Part shown: one piece after another, positions 52,062-61,008 of the stretch
How the letters are laid out: each line of letters opens with the position of its first letter
Numbering within the stretch: position 1 is the first letter of the stretch
Assembly: GCF_003710905.1 (NCBI RefSeq)
Contig: NZ_RHHV01000019.1
Coordinates: 124,001 to 188,000 of the forward strand
Direction of reading: 5' to 3'
DNA: 64,000 nucleotides
Source: Brevibacillus parabrevis
GTDB taxonomy: Bacteria; Bacillota; Bacilli; Brevibacillales; Brevibacillaceae
The notes under the pieces: model-generated
Databases searched by the model: none
Told to the model about the DNA's origin: nothing
The model's input: only the letters and a program-made list of their open reading frames with translations
Translations under genes and position numbers: made by a program

Positions 52062-52089
52062 CTTCACGGCCTTTGTTGGGCTTTTTTTT
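52047..52089. terminator. Bidirectional terminator
   Basis: AGCCCAACAAAG (52047-52058) and CTTTGTTGGGCT (52071-52082) form a perfect 12-bp stem. It separates the EamA gene from the converging sigma/anti-sigma operon. Confidence 0.85.
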
Positions 52090-53077
52090 ACTTATGCTCG
52101 TTCAATTGTTTGGCAAGCTTGATCAGCTCTTCCTTGGAAACCGTCGTGGCCTTGGCGCGAACGCTGTACTCCAGATCGCTCCCGTTTTTTATCCATACGA
52201 TCCAGTGAAAATCGGGCTGGTTGTCCTCTTTGTACGTCATCAGAGCAGCTTCGTTTTTGCCAAGCATCACTTTTTCTACCCCAGTCGCATTGGAGCCAGT
52301 CTTTGCTCCAAGCTCTGCCTGGCGGACTTCGACGGTGATCCCGCCCTTTGCGCCTCTGTAGGCGACATGCACATAGTCAAACTTGTCAGAGGTCGGAATT
52401 TCCTTGACGACGTATTCTTTCTTGTTCTTGATCGCTTCTGCCTTCATCGCCGCCACATCGTACTTGTCGCTCGGCTTGTACTCGATTTCCCCTGATTCGA
52501 AGCGGAAAGCGCCGTTCAGCTCGGTCGGGAGTGCGAACCGTTTATCCGCGAGTTTTTGTTCCAGCTCCGCAAGCGATGTGTAGGTGATCGCCTTGTAAAA
52601 GACATCTACGTTCGGATCGCGCAAGGAAATCTCTTCTACGCTTTTGTCCTTTTTCTCCTGTTTCGGCAGCCAGTAAATCGCGGCTGATGTTCCCGGCTTG
52701 AGCTGGTCAAGAATCTCGTTGATGATGTTGCTCCTGCGCTCGGCATCCGCTTCTGCTTGTGCCAATTCATTTTGCATCTCCACAGGAAGTCCTTCTGTCT
52801 TCGATGTAATCTCTGTTCCTTTCCCCGTATCCATTTCCATCACGACTTCGCCTTTTTCGTTCTTCAACTGGATGACTTCCATGCCCGCCCATACAGACGA
52901 GGCTCCCGCCAACAAGCCAATCGTCAGCAACACCCCGATTTTTTTCTTCACCTTTTTGTCCTCCTCGATTTTTTTCGCTGCGATGGCAGCCATCACTTTC
53001 TGTTTCACATCGACTTTCGGGACTGGCTTGGCGGCTAAAAGCTCGTGCAGTTGTTTATACGGATTGTCGCCCATCAT
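52088..53077 (-). CDS. Probable anti-sigma factor (membrane-anchored)
   Basis: A 329-residue protein encoded directly after an ECF sigma gene, overlapping it by 23 bases. A short N-terminal cytoplasmic part (res 1-45) is followed by one helix (IGVLLTIGLLAGASSVWAG) and a large extracellular domain (res 65-329). The N-terminus lacks the HxxxCxxC zinc motif of classical ZAS anti-sigmas. The extracellular part resembles DUF4367-like domains. Its anti-sigma role rests on gene order and topology. GGAGGGG precedes the ATG. Confidence 0.7.
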   Translation of the reverse strand: MMGDNPYKQLHELLAAKPVPKVDVKQKVMAAIAAKKIEEDKKVKKKIGVLLTIGLLAGASSVWAGMEVIQLKNEKGEVVMEMDTGKGTEITSKTEGLPVEMQNELAQAEADAERRSNIINEILDQLKPGTSAAIYWLPKQEKKDKSVEEISLRDPNVDVFYKAITYTSLAELEQKLADKRFALPTELNGAFRFESGEIEYKPSDKYDVAAMKAEAIKNKKEYVVKEIPTSDKFDYVHVAYRGAKGGITVEVRQAELGAKTGSNATGVEKVMLGKNEAALMTYKEDNQPDFHWIVWIKNGSDLEYSVRAKATTVSKEELIKLAKQLNEHK

Positions 53078-53627
53078 TTGCCACCCCTCCCATCGCCGGA
53101 AAATAGCGCTTGCATTTTTTCAGCAGACGTTCGAATTGCTTGCGCAAAGCTGCCGGCTTTTTGTCCAGCAAGACAGCTATTTCCTCGTAATCTTTTTCCT
53201 CCAGCACCCGCAAATACAGAAGTGTCCGCTCTTCCGCCGTCAGCTTCGACCAAATACGCTCCAACGGCTCTCCCAAATAGTCGTGGTCGATTTTTTCCTC
53301 GACAAAATTTCGCCCCTGCTGCTCGCCGCTGTACAAAAAGGGCAGCACGCGAGCCAGCTTTCTGCGCTTGAGGACATTGGCGCAATGGTTAAATGAGATT
53401 TTATAAATCCACGCTGAAAAAGACAGCGAGTAAGTGTATTGCTCCAGCCGCTCATAGGCGCGAAACAAAATTTCTTGTACAGCATCTTCCGCATCCTGCC
53501 GATGGCCTAGCATGTGATAGCAGTAGGCAAAGATCGGCTGTTGATAATGATCGATAATAACTTCGAATTGCTCCATCGCACCCGCTTTGATCTCCTGGAG
53601 CAAATATTCGATTTGCGCTTTCTCCAC
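53055..53627 (-). CDS. ECF-family RNA polymerase sigma factor
   Basis: A 190-residue ECF sigma factor. Region 2 contains HMLGHRQDAEDAVQEILFRAYE, and region 4 has LTAEERTLLYLRVLEEKDYEEIAVLLDKKPAALRKQFERLLKK, of which the HTH is the second half. GTG at 53627 follows GGGAGG. It lies upstream of a membrane protein that is probably its anti-sigma. The signal and regulon are not evident here. Confidence 0.9.
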   Translation of the reverse strand: MEKAQIEYLLQEIKAGAMEQFEVIIDHYQQPIFAYCYHMLGHRQDAEDAVQEILFRAYERLEQYTYSLSFSAWIYKISFNHCANVLKRRKLARVLPFLYSGEQQGRNFVEEKIDHDYLGEPLERIWSKLTAEERTLLYLRVLEEKDYEEIAVLLDKKPAALRKQFERLLKKCKRYFPAMGGVANDGRQSV

Positions 53628-53696
53628 ACTCCTGCCTCCCTTCCCTATGAATAACAATCGGGATCTCTTGTTTGTGACATGAATTTTTTGAGAGTA

Positions 53697-53748
53697 GAAA
53701 AAAAGGGCGCTTCATCCGTCTCGTACTCTCGGATGAAGCGCCCTTTTG
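53697..53748 (-). terminator. Terminator of the DUF1904 gene
   Basis: AAAAGGGCGCTTCATCCG (53701-53718) and its inverted copy (53730-53747) form a perfect 18-bp stem; the minus strand continues with a T-run. It lies just upstream of the sigma gene. Confidence 0.85.
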
Positions 53749-53820
53749 CAACTGTGTTTGCTCTTCTCTTGTCGAATCTGTCATTTCTTTCCCGGGAAAT
53801 CGACAGCGGCTGTCAGCTTC

Positions 53821-54147
53821 CTAAAAATGCTCGCCGTTGGCATAGTAGCTTTCTTTTTGATAAGGGACAAAAGCCATCTCGACTTCCGGAATGCCGAGCG
53901 AGAGAACATGCCGGGTCACAATCCTAGCAAACTGGTCGCGCGTTTCTTGTCCGCGCTCAAACCAGCCAATCTCGATAAACGGAAAAGACTCTACTACTTT
54001 CCCGCCAAAAACGCCTGTCGTCTGCAAGCATTCGATTGTAAAATTGTCGGTACCGCATTGGCATAAAGCGGCAAGCTCCTCTGTCAGCAGCTCGCTGATC
54101 GTCGCCATTTGCTCGGCTTGTATGCCGCGAACGATGAGATGTGGCAT
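53821..54147 (-). CDS. DUF1904 family protein
   Basis: A 108-residue protein of the tautomerase-like DUF1904 family. It starts MPHLIVRGI, and Pro2 is the catalytic base in tautomerases, although activity is not shown for this family. The core FTIECLQTTGVFGGKVVESFPFIEIGWFERGQETRD is conserved. ACAGGAGG precedes the ATG. Confidence 0.78.
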   Translation of the reverse strand: MPHLIVRGIQAEQMATISELLTEELAALCQCGTDNFTIECLQTTGVFGGKVVESFPFIEIGWFERGQETRDQFARIVTRHVLSLGIPEVEMAFVPYQKESYYANGEHF

Positions 54148-54325
54148 GCTTGAACCTCCTGTTGGTCAAAAAGCGATTTCTTCTATCATACCGTTCGGCA
54201 AGGAAAATGAGTAGTCTGTCCCGAGTTTTTACAAAGCGGCAACAAACCTTTTCAAAAACGAAATGAAACGTTTACGATTTGTCCCAAAATGTTAATCAAG
54301 GCTCTTTGCACAAAGAATGTTGCTA

Positions 54326-54355
54326 TTGACATCGCTGTTACATTATCGCCACAAT
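54326..54355 (+). promoter_or_regulatory. Probable promoter of the second uppP
   Basis: TTGACA (54326-54331) and CACAAT (54350-54355) are separated by 18 bases. The -35 is a perfect SigA match. Confidence 0.5.
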
Positions 54356-54430
54356 AAGATAGGCATCTTGACCATGTCTATAAGAGCATAAACATAAAGC
54401 ACGCCAATCAGAAAGGTGAGTACAGTACAT

Positions 54431-55261
54431 ATGGATTTTTGGAATATTTTCGTAGCCTTCGTGCTCGGGCTTGTCGAAGGCTTGACTGAATTTGCTCCCG
54501 TGTCTTCTACCGGGCATATGATTATTGTGGACGATACGTTGCTTCACTCCAAAGAACTGTTTTCTTCGGAAGTAGCGAATACCTTTAAAGTCGTCATCCA
54601 GCTCGGCTCGATTTTGGCGGCTGTGATCGTGTTCAAAGACCGTTTTCTCAGTTTGCTCGGATTGAAAAAAATGTCGCCAGATGGCAACGGCCCCGGGCAC
54701 AAGCTCCGTCTCTCGCAAGTCATTGTGGGACTGCTGCCGGCAGCTGTACTCGGACTGATTTTTGAAGACTATATCGACGAATACCTCTTTTCGATCAATA
54801 CCGTGCTGATCGGGCTTGTCGCAGGTGCCCTCTTGATGATCGCAGCCGACTGGTTCAGACCGGGACGTCCGAAAGTAACCACTGTTGACCAAATGACGTA
54901 CAAGCAAGCGTTCTTCATCGGACTGTTTCAATGCATCGCGCTCTGGCCCGGCTTCTCCCGCTCCGGATCGACGATTTCCGGCGGCGTGCTTCTCGGTCTC
55001 AGCCACAGAGCCGCATCCGACTTTACTTTCATCATGGCGGTTCCCGTCATGGCTGGCGCCAGCTTTTTGTCGCTGTTGAAGCACTGGCAATACATCACTG
55101 CCGACTCCTTGCCATTTTTCATCGTCGGATTCATCAGCGCCTTCTTGTTTGCCTTGCTTGCGATCCGCTTCTTCCTGAAGCTGATCAACCGGATCAAACT
55201 CGTGCCGTTTGCCCTGTATCGCATCGCACTGGCTGCTGTCATCTACTTCTTTATCATGTAG
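54431..55261 (+). CDS. uppP: Undecaprenyl-diphosphate phosphatase (second copy)
   Basis: A 276-residue BacA/UppP protein with both family motifs (GLVEGLTEFAPVSSTGH, GFSRSG) and seven to eight helices. It is clearly diverged from the copy at 1433 but the active-site residues are intact in both. ATG 54431 is preferred, with AAAGGTGAG about 10 bases upstream; GTG 54416 overlaps that site. The presence of two copies agrees with the redundancy seen in Bacillus (uppP, bcrC). Confidence 0.92.
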   Translation: MDFWNIFVAFVLGLVEGLTEFAPVSSTGHMIIVDDTLLHSKELFSSEVANTFKVVIQLGSILAAVIVFKDRFLSLLGLKKMSPDGNGPGHKLRLSQVIVGLLPAAVLGLIFEDYIDEYLFSINTVLIGLVAGALLMIAADWFRPGRPKVTTVDQMTYKQAFFIGLFQCIALWPGFSRSGSTISGGVLLGLSHRAASDFTFIMAVPVMAGASFLSLLKHWQYITADSLPFFIVGFISAFLFALLAIRFFLKLINRIKLVPFALYRIALAAVIYFFIM

Positions 55262-55276
55262 AGGTCGCCATCCAAA

Positions 55277-55355
55277 TAAAAAAGCTGCCTTTGGCCGTTG
55301 AAGCGCCCCCTGAAAGCTGGACACAACAGGGGGGCTTCCGGCAAGGCAGCTTTTT
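55277..55355. terminator. Long branched bidirectional terminator
   Basis: An outer stem AAAAAAGCTGCCTT / AAGGCAGCTTTTTC encloses a second stem GCCCCCTG / CAGGGGGGC. It separates the second uppP from the converging bmrD-like gene. Confidence 0.8.
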
Positions 55356-55362
55356 CTTTTCC

Positions 55363-57417
55363 TCAAGCTGGCGAACTGTCCAAACGCGCAGCGTTGGCAA
55401 CCAGCGGCTGCGTTTCCTTTTGACCGTGCTGCAATTGATACATCTGATAATACTTGCCGCGTTTCTCCATCAATTCATCGTGCCTGCCCCGCTCGACAAT
55501 TCTGCCCCGATCCAGCACAAGAATCTGATCGGCGTTTTTGATCGTGGACAATCGGTGCGCGATGATAAAGGTCGTGCGTCCTTTTTTCAGCACTTCCAGG
55601 GCGTTTTGAATGATGCCTTCTGTCTCCGTGTCAATGCTCGCCGTCGCTTCATCCAGGACGAGAATCGCCGGGTCGAACGCCAACGCTCTGGCAAAAGAAA
55701 TCAGCTGACGCTGCCCCAGCGAGAGCGTGCTCCCTTTTTCAATGACCGGCTCATCAAAACCGCGCGGCAATGTGCGCAGCAGTTGATCTGCTCCGACGTC
55801 CCGGAGCGCTTTCTCCACTTTTTCCGCAGTAATGTCCGGATCATCGAGACTTACGTTGGAGCGGATTGTCCCGGTAAACAAAAACGGGTCCTGCAACACG
55901 ATCGCCATATGCTGGCGAATTTGCTGCTTGGGCAAATCGAGGACGTTGCGCCCGTCGATCGAGATCGTTCCGCGGCTGGCATCGTAGAAGCGGAACAGCA
56001 AGTTGATGATCGAGCTTTTCCCCGAGCCTGTGTGGCCGACCAGTGCCACCGTTTCGCCCGGCCATGCCTCGAACGAGATGTTTTTCAGCACGTACTGGTC
56101 ATCCTGGTAGGCAAAGGAGACGTCGTCGAACCGGACGCTGCCCTCATAGCACGGGATTGTGCCTGTATCGACCTCGATCCCTTTCTCATCCAGCAGCTCG
56201 AAAACCCGCTGTGCCGCAACCAGCGATTGCTCGAAGTTCGCCAGCTGATTCACGATTTGAGTAATCGGCTGGAACAGGCGATTGAGGTAATCGACGAATG
56301 CGTAGAGGACGCCGAGCGAAAACAGCGTGCCCACGCCAAGAGACGCTCCGCCGAAGTACCAGATAAACAGCACAAACGCCGCATTGCGCACCAGTTGCAC
56401 CAGGTTAAAGGAAGCCGTAGCGTTGAGGCGCAACATTTTGTTTTGATACGAAAACAGCTCTTCGTTCAATTCGCCAAATTCTTGCATCGTCTTTTTTTCT
56501 CTGCGAAACGCCTGAATGATCGGCATCCCTTGAATCGCTTCGTTGATCATGCCGTTAATGTCGCTGATCCTCGCCCGGATCACATGGTTGAAGGCAGAGG
56601 CTCGTTTGCGATAATACACAATCCATACGGCCATAATCGGCAAAATCAGCAAACAGACGAGGGCGAGCCTGACATCGAGCAAAAACAGCGCCACGAATAT
56701 TCCGATCAAGTAAATGCCGCTGGTGAAAAAGGACGCGAGCACGTTGGCAAACAGCTCGCGAATCGCTTCCGTGTCATTCGTCACACGCGCCACGATTTTT
56801 CCCGCAGGCAAATTGTCAAAATACGTAATCGGCAGCCGCTGGATATGGGCAAATACATCAACTCGCAGCTTGCGGATGACCAGATTGGCCGATTTTTGCA
56901 GCAAGATTTTTTGCCCGTAATGGAACAGACCCGCGACCACCAGCAAACCGAGATAAGCAGCAGCCAAAACGAGCAGACCGCTCGTCTCCGGTCGAAAGAA
57001 TCCGAACAGCTCCTGATTGCTGAGCGGCAACACCGGATAGACCGCTTGCCGGGAACCGCTCTGAATCGTCAGCTTTCCATCCGCTATCGTGCGCTGGCCG
57101 TCAAAGGCAAGCGGCTGTTCGAGAAAGTAATAGTCTCGCCCTACTTGCAACACCCGCACTTCCTGCCCTGTGCGCTCTCCTTCTGCCAGGTGATCTTGCC
57201 GTGTATACCATTTCTCCCGGTACAAAACGGAATCGGAGCGCTGCTCTGTCTCATACCAAGGAAACTCGATCCCCAAAATATGCGTGTCGATCATTTTTTT
57301 CGCCAAAAACGGCCCAGTCAGCTCTGCGCCTACGGCAACTGACAGCATCAAAAGTGCAAGCAAAATCGTCTTTTTAAACAGCAATGCATAGTGCAACAAC
57401 CTTTTTCCCGTGCTCAT
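55363..57417 (-). CDS. bmrD: Heterodimeric ABC multidrug exporter, BmrD/YheH-like half
   Basis: A 684-residue fused permease-ATPase. Six helices lie in residues 1-340, with an inserted extracellular section after helix one (residues 45-140) that is typical of YheH/BmrD. In the ATPase, Walker A is GHTGSGKSS, the signature is SLGQRQL and Walker B is ILVLDEATASID with the catalytic Glu. It pairs with the BmrC-like half encoded four bases upstream; one canonical and one degenerate ATP site result. Substrates of BmrCD are drugs such as Hoechst 33342 and doxorubicin in vitro. Confidence 0.9.
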   Translation of the reverse strand: MSTGKRLLHYALLFKKTILLALLMLSVAVGAELTGPFLAKKMIDTHILGIEFPWYETEQRSDSVLYREKWYTRQDHLAEGERTGQEVRVLQVGRDYYFLEQPLAFDGQRTIADGKLTIQSGSRQAVYPVLPLSNQELFGFFRPETSGLLVLAAAYLGLLVVAGLFHYGQKILLQKSANLVIRKLRVDVFAHIQRLPITYFDNLPAGKIVARVTNDTEAIRELFANVLASFFTSGIYLIGIFVALFLLDVRLALVCLLILPIMAVWIVYYRKRASAFNHVIRARISDINGMINEAIQGMPIIQAFRREKKTMQEFGELNEELFSYQNKMLRLNATASFNLVQLVRNAAFVLFIWYFGGASLGVGTLFSLGVLYAFVDYLNRLFQPITQIVNQLANFEQSLVAAQRVFELLDEKGIEVDTGTIPCYEGSVRFDDVSFAYQDDQYVLKNISFEAWPGETVALVGHTGSGKSSIINLLFRFYDASRGTISIDGRNVLDLPKQQIRQHMAIVLQDPFLFTGTIRSNVSLDDPDITAEKVEKALRDVGADQLLRTLPRGFDEPVIEKGSTLSLGQRQLISFARALAFDPAILVLDEATASIDTETEGIIQNALEVLKKGRTTFIIAHRLSTIKNADQILVLDRGRIVERGRHDELMEKRGKYYQMYQLQHGQKETQPLVANAARLDSSPA

Positions 57418-57421
57418 CCAC

Positions 57422-59173
57422 TCACCCGCCTTCTGTCAACTGCGCTTCGATTTGCTGCTTCTCAAACTGCTCTTTATACCAACCGCCCCGGGCCAAAAGC
57501 TGCTCATGCGTCCCTTCTTCGACGACTTTTCCCTCATCCATGACGAGAATCCAGTCGGCATGGGCAACAGCGGACAGGCGATGCGTGGCAATCAAGGTGG
57601 TCTTGCCTGCCCTCTCGCGGCGAATGTTGGCGATCATCTCGGCTTCTGTCTTGCCGTCTACGGCTGACATCGCATCATCGAGAATCAAAATCTCCGGGTC
57701 GGTCATCAACGCTCGCGCGATGGACACCCGCTGCTTTTGACCGCCGGACAGTGCCACGCCTTTTTCGCCTACCAGCGTGTCGAGTCCCTCCGGCAAAAAC
57801 TGAACGTCTTTCGCGAACGCTGCCAGCTTCAGTGCTTCTTGCAGCTGCTCTTCGGTGCCGTCCTGCTTGCCGAACATCACATTTTCCCGCACGGATCTGG
57901 AAAACAAGATTTGCTCCTGCGGCACGTAGCCGATCCAGCTTTTGATATTGTCCAGCTCAATCTGCGCCAGCGGAATTTGGTTGATGGTGATTGCGCCTTG
58001 CCCCAGCGGAAATTCCCGGAGCAGTTGCCGAAGCAGCGTCGATTTGCCGCTTCCGGTTCGCCCGACAATGCCGAGTGTCTGGGAACGGTTCAGAGTAAAC
58101 GAAATGTTCTTCAACTGATCTTGTACCGTTCCCGGATAGCGAAAGCTCACTTGCTCAAAACGAATCGCCTCCGGTTTGGCAAGCCTTGCCGGCTGTTCGT
58201 GATCGGTCACATCGGCTTCGTACGCCAATGTCTCGTTCACGCGATCCAGCGAGGCGCTTCCCCGCTGCAAGACGTTGATCAGCTCGCCAATCGCAAACAT
58301 CGGCCAAATCAGCATCCCCAGGTACACGTTGAACGAAACCAGTTCTCCCAGTGTCAGCTCCTGCCGGAAAACGAGATAGCCGCCGTAGATCAGCCCGATC
58401 ATGTAGCTGATGCCAACCAGTATTTTCACAGTCGGCTCAATCAGCGAGTCGACTTTGGCGACCTCCATATTTTTTTGAAACACTTCCCGCGTTTTGTTCG
58501 AAAAGCGCTCCTGATCCGCCGTCTCCTGCACATAGGCCCGAACGACCCTGACGCCCGCGACGGATTCCAGCACCCGGTCATTCAGCTCGCCAAAAGAGTC
58601 TTGCGCCTTGGAAAAGCGCTCGTGAATTTTTTTGCCGTACTGATTGATCGCATACGCCATGATCGGCAAGGGCAAAATGGCAGCCAGCGTCAGCTTCCAG
58701 CTAATAAAAATGCCCATCGTCAAAATAATTACACCCGTGAAGCTGGCCGAATCAACCAAGGTGAGAATGCCGAAGCCCGTCGTCATCGAGACGGCCTTCA
58801 GATCGTTCGTCGCCCGTGCCATCAGGTCGCCTGTGCGATTGCGCTGATAAAAAGTCGGGGTCATGCGCAAAAAATGGGTCATCAGCTTGGAACGAAGCGT
58901 TCGCTCGGCCAGAAAAGCCCCGCCGAACAGCTTGCAAATCCACACGAAGTTGATGAGGTACGTCACGATAGCAAGAACGATATAAAACAGCAGGATGCTC
59001 CACAGCCGCTCCCCCGTCAACGTGCCCAGCTGCATTTCGTCGATCGCCACTCCGATAATTTTTGGCGGAATAATTTCCATGATGCCACCCAAAATCAGCA
59101 GCAGAATCGCTGTTGTGTAGCGTTTCCAATGCTCCTTGAAAAACCAGTCCAGCTTTGTTAAAACCGAAAACAT
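57422..59173 (-). CDS. bmrC: Heterodimeric ABC multidrug exporter, BmrC/YheI-like half
   Basis: A 583-residue fused permease-ATPase. Six helices occupy residues 1-320. Walker A is GRTGSGKST, the signature is LSGGQKQRVSIARAL, and Walker B is ILILDDAMSAVDG, with Asp where the catalytic Glu should be; this is the degenerate-site hallmark of YheI/BmrC. GAGAGGAGAG precedes the ATG. It is first of the two-gene operon and is preceded by a leader peptide and two attenuators. Confidence 0.9.
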   Translation of the reverse strand: MFSVLTKLDWFFKEHWKRYTTAILLLILGGIMEIIPPKIIGVAIDEMQLGTLTGERLWSILLFYIVLAIVTYLINFVWICKLFGGAFLAERTLRSKLMTHFLRMTPTFYQRNRTGDLMARATNDLKAVSMTTGFGILTLVDSASFTGVIILTMGIFISWKLTLAAILPLPIMAYAINQYGKKIHERFSKAQDSFGELNDRVLESVAGVRVVRAYVQETADQERFSNKTREVFQKNMEVAKVDSLIEPTVKILVGISYMIGLIYGGYLVFRQELTLGELVSFNVYLGMLIWPMFAIGELINVLQRGSASLDRVNETLAYEADVTDHEQPARLAKPEAIRFEQVSFRYPGTVQDQLKNISFTLNRSQTLGIVGRTGSGKSTLLRQLLREFPLGQGAITINQIPLAQIELDNIKSWIGYVPQEQILFSRSVRENVMFGKQDGTEEQLQEALKLAAFAKDVQFLPEGLDTLVGEKGVALSGGQKQRVSIARALMTDPEILILDDAMSAVDGKTEAEMIANIRRERAGKTTLIATHRLSAVAHADWILVMDEGKVVEEGTHEQLLARGGWYKEQFEKQQIEAQLTEGG

Positions 59174-59222
59174 CTGCCGCTCTCTCCTCTCGTCTCAACC
59201 GGGTTTTCTCCTTTTGGAGGCG

Positions 59223-59262
59223 AAAAAAGGCATATCGCCACAAGGGGCAACATGCCTTTTTA
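59223..59262 (-). terminator. Attenuator 2 before bmrC
   Basis: On the minus strand AAAAAGGCAT and ATGCCTTTTTT form a stem extended by TTGCC/GGCGA, followed by T's. It ends about 50 bases before the bmrC start codon and after attenuator 1, so transcription must pass both. Confidence 0.8.
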
Positions 59263-59283
59263 TCCGACCAAAAAGAATCAAAT

Positions 59284-59318
59284 AAAAAAGCGCAGGCTAC
59301 AAAGACAGTAACCTGCGC
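59284..59318 (-). terminator. Attenuator 1 before bmrC
   Basis: On the minus strand GCGCAGGTTAC and GTAGCCTGCGC (one wobble pair) form a 11-bp stem on a 7-base loop, followed by six T's. The left arm contains GGTTAC, which is complementary to GTAACC inside the leader peptide gene (59366-59371). Confidence 0.85.
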
Positions 59319-59341
59319 CATTTGATGGAGTTAGGGAAAAA

Positions 59342-59416
59342 CTACATAGCTTGCATCAAAGGAGGGGTTACGTCATGTATGCAGTTGTTCATTTGCTTCA
59401 TTACACTGCGTTTCAT
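59342..59416 (-). CDS. Leader peptide of the bmrCD operon (BmrB-like)
   Basis: A 24-codon ORF (MKRSVMKQMNNCIHDVTPPLMQAM) with AAGAAAGGTGGG upstream of its ATG. It ends 23 bases before the first attenuator. In Bacillus subtilis the bmrB leader gene controls bmrCD by ribosome-mediated attenuation in response to translation inhibitors. This ORF has the same position and role by layout, but not by sequence similarity that I can judge. The Pro-Pro at residues 18-19 could slow ribosomes. Confidence 0.65.
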   Translation of the reverse strand: MKRSVMKQMNNCIHDVTPPLMQAM

Positions 59417-59468
59417 GACAGACCCACCTTTCTTAACATTTTTCGATTTCCAATTAATACATTCTGAA

Positions 59469-59498
59469 CTTTATCACCGATTTGCCTGAATTGTCAAC
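59469..59498 (-). promoter_or_regulatory. Promoter of the bmrCD leader
   Basis: On the minus strand TTGACA (59493-59498) and TAAAGT (59469-59474) are separated by 18 bases, about 50 bases before the leader peptide start. Confidence 0.65.
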
Positions 59499-59627
59499 AA
59501 ATATTTTTGGATGGATAAAACCGTCTCCTCCGCAAAAATCATGAAAATGTCAAAAACGGGCATTTTTGCTCGCAATCTTTTTTTGGTATGATTACCTTCA
59601 TGAAGTTTATTCAGGAGGCCATTTATT

Positions 59628-60986
59628 TTGTTATCTTCCAATCAAAAACGTCGCTTGACTTCCGTACAAATCATCGTGTTTTCCTATGTCGCGCTGATTC
59701 TGGTCTCGTCGTTGCTGCTCTGCTTGCCGTTTTTCCATAACCCCGGAATCTCGCTCTCGTACATCGATTCGCTGTTTACGGCTGCGAGCGCCATCAGCGT
59801 GACCGGGTTGACCGTGATCACGATTCACGAGGTGTTCAACCAGTGGGGCATTTTGTTTTTGACCTTGCTGTTTCAGGTCGGCGGGATCGGGATCATGACG
59901 TTGGGCACGTTTTTCTGGATGCTGCTGGGCAAGCAAATCGGTCTGGAGCAGCGTATCTGGATCGCGACGGACCACAACCGCTCCACGTTGTCCGGGCTTG
60001 TCGACCTGATGCGCAACATTCTCGTCATGGCACTGATCATCGAGTTGATCGGCACGATCCTTTTGGGGAGCCACTTTATGATCGCCGGTTATTACACCGA
60101 TTGGTACGACGCGTTTTACCACGGCTACTTTGCCTCCGTCAGCGCTTTTACCAACGCGGGCTTCGATCTGCACGGCAATTCCCTGCTCGGCTTTACGCAC
60201 GACTACATCGTTCAGACCATCGTCATGCTGCTGATTATTTGCGGGGCGATCGGCTTCCCGGTACTCGTCGAGCTGCGCACGTATTTTTCTTATCGCCGTG
60301 CCAAAGCACGCTTCACCTTTTCCCTGTTTACGAAAATTACTACGCTGACCTTCTTTTCCTTGATTGTCATCGGCGCTGTGCTCATCTACGTTTTTGAACG
60401 GCAGCATTTTCTCGCCGACAAATCGTGGGATGAATCGTTGTTCTACTCCTTGTTCCACTCGGTTTCCTCGCGAAGCGGCGGCTTGTCTACTACGGAAATC
60501 AGCCTGTTTTCCACGCCGACGCTCATCATGCTGTCTGCGATGATGTTCATCGGTGCCTCGCCGAGCAGCGTGGGCGGCGGGATTCGGACGACGACGTTTT
60601 TCGTGCTGATCGCAACCGTTTTCGCAAACATGCGCGGCTACAAGGACGTGAAAGTATTCGGACGGGAACTGGTCGATGAAGACATCATGCGGTCGTTCGT
60701 CGTCTTTTTCATCGCCATCGTCCTGGTGTTTATGGCCGTCATCATGCTTGTCTGGCTGGAAGACTTGCCGTTCCAGCACATTTTGTTCGAGGTCTGCTCG
60801 GCGTTTGGTACGACCGGGCTGTCTACCGGAATCACGACCCAACTGGGAGCGCCGGGCAAGCTGATTCTGATTATCATCATGATGATCGGGCGGGTCGGCA
60901 TTATCAACCTGCTGCTGTTCTTAAAGCGCGATGACCGCATCGCACGCTATCACCATCCAAAAGAACGGATCATCATCGGGCAGTAA
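59628..60986 (+). CDS. KtrB/TrkH-type potassium transporter
   Basis: A 452-residue potassium translocating subunit. The four selectivity-filter loops are visible as SVTGL, FTNAGFD, SSRSGGLST and FGTTGLSTG, within eight outer helices. It resembles KtrB/KtrD; the regulatory NAD/ATP-binding KtrA/KtrC subunit is not in this window. TTG 59628 follows AGGAGG seven bases upstream. No ydaO-type c-di-AMP riboswitch is apparent upstream. Confidence 0.9.
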   Translation: MLSSNQKRRLTSVQIIVFSYVALILVSSLLLCLPFFHNPGISLSYIDSLFTAASAISVTGLTVITIHEVFNQWGILFLTLLFQVGGIGIMTLGTFFWMLLGKQIGLEQRIWIATDHNRSTLSGLVDLMRNILVMALIIELIGTILLGSHFMIAGYYTDWYDAFYHGYFASVSAFTNAGFDLHGNSLLGFTHDYIVQTIVMLLIICGAIGFPVLVELRTYFSYRRAKARFTFSLFTKITTLTFFSLIVIGAVLIYVFERQHFLADKSWDESLFYSLFHSVSSRSGGLSTTEISLFSTPTLIMLSAMMFIGASPSSVGGGIRTTTFFVLIATVFANMRGYKDVKVFGRELVDEDIMRSFVVFFIAIVLVFMAVIMLVWLEDLPFQHILFEVCSAFGTTGLSTGITTQLGAPGKLILIIIMMIGRVGIINLLLFLKRDDRIARYHHPKERIIIGQ

Positions 60987-61008
60987 GCAACTCTCGCTTC
61001 AACCAGCA

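Noticed and set aside
54931..57342. An 803-codon open frame on the plus strand
   Set aside because: It begins inside the second uppP and runs antisense through bmrD, which has full ABC-exporter motifs. The frame is open because of GC-rich codon use, not because it is a gene.
59417..59627. Possible c-di-AMP (ydaO) riboswitch upstream of the KtrB-type gene
   Set aside because: The space holds the divergent bmr promoter and AT-rich sequence with no ydaO core elements.
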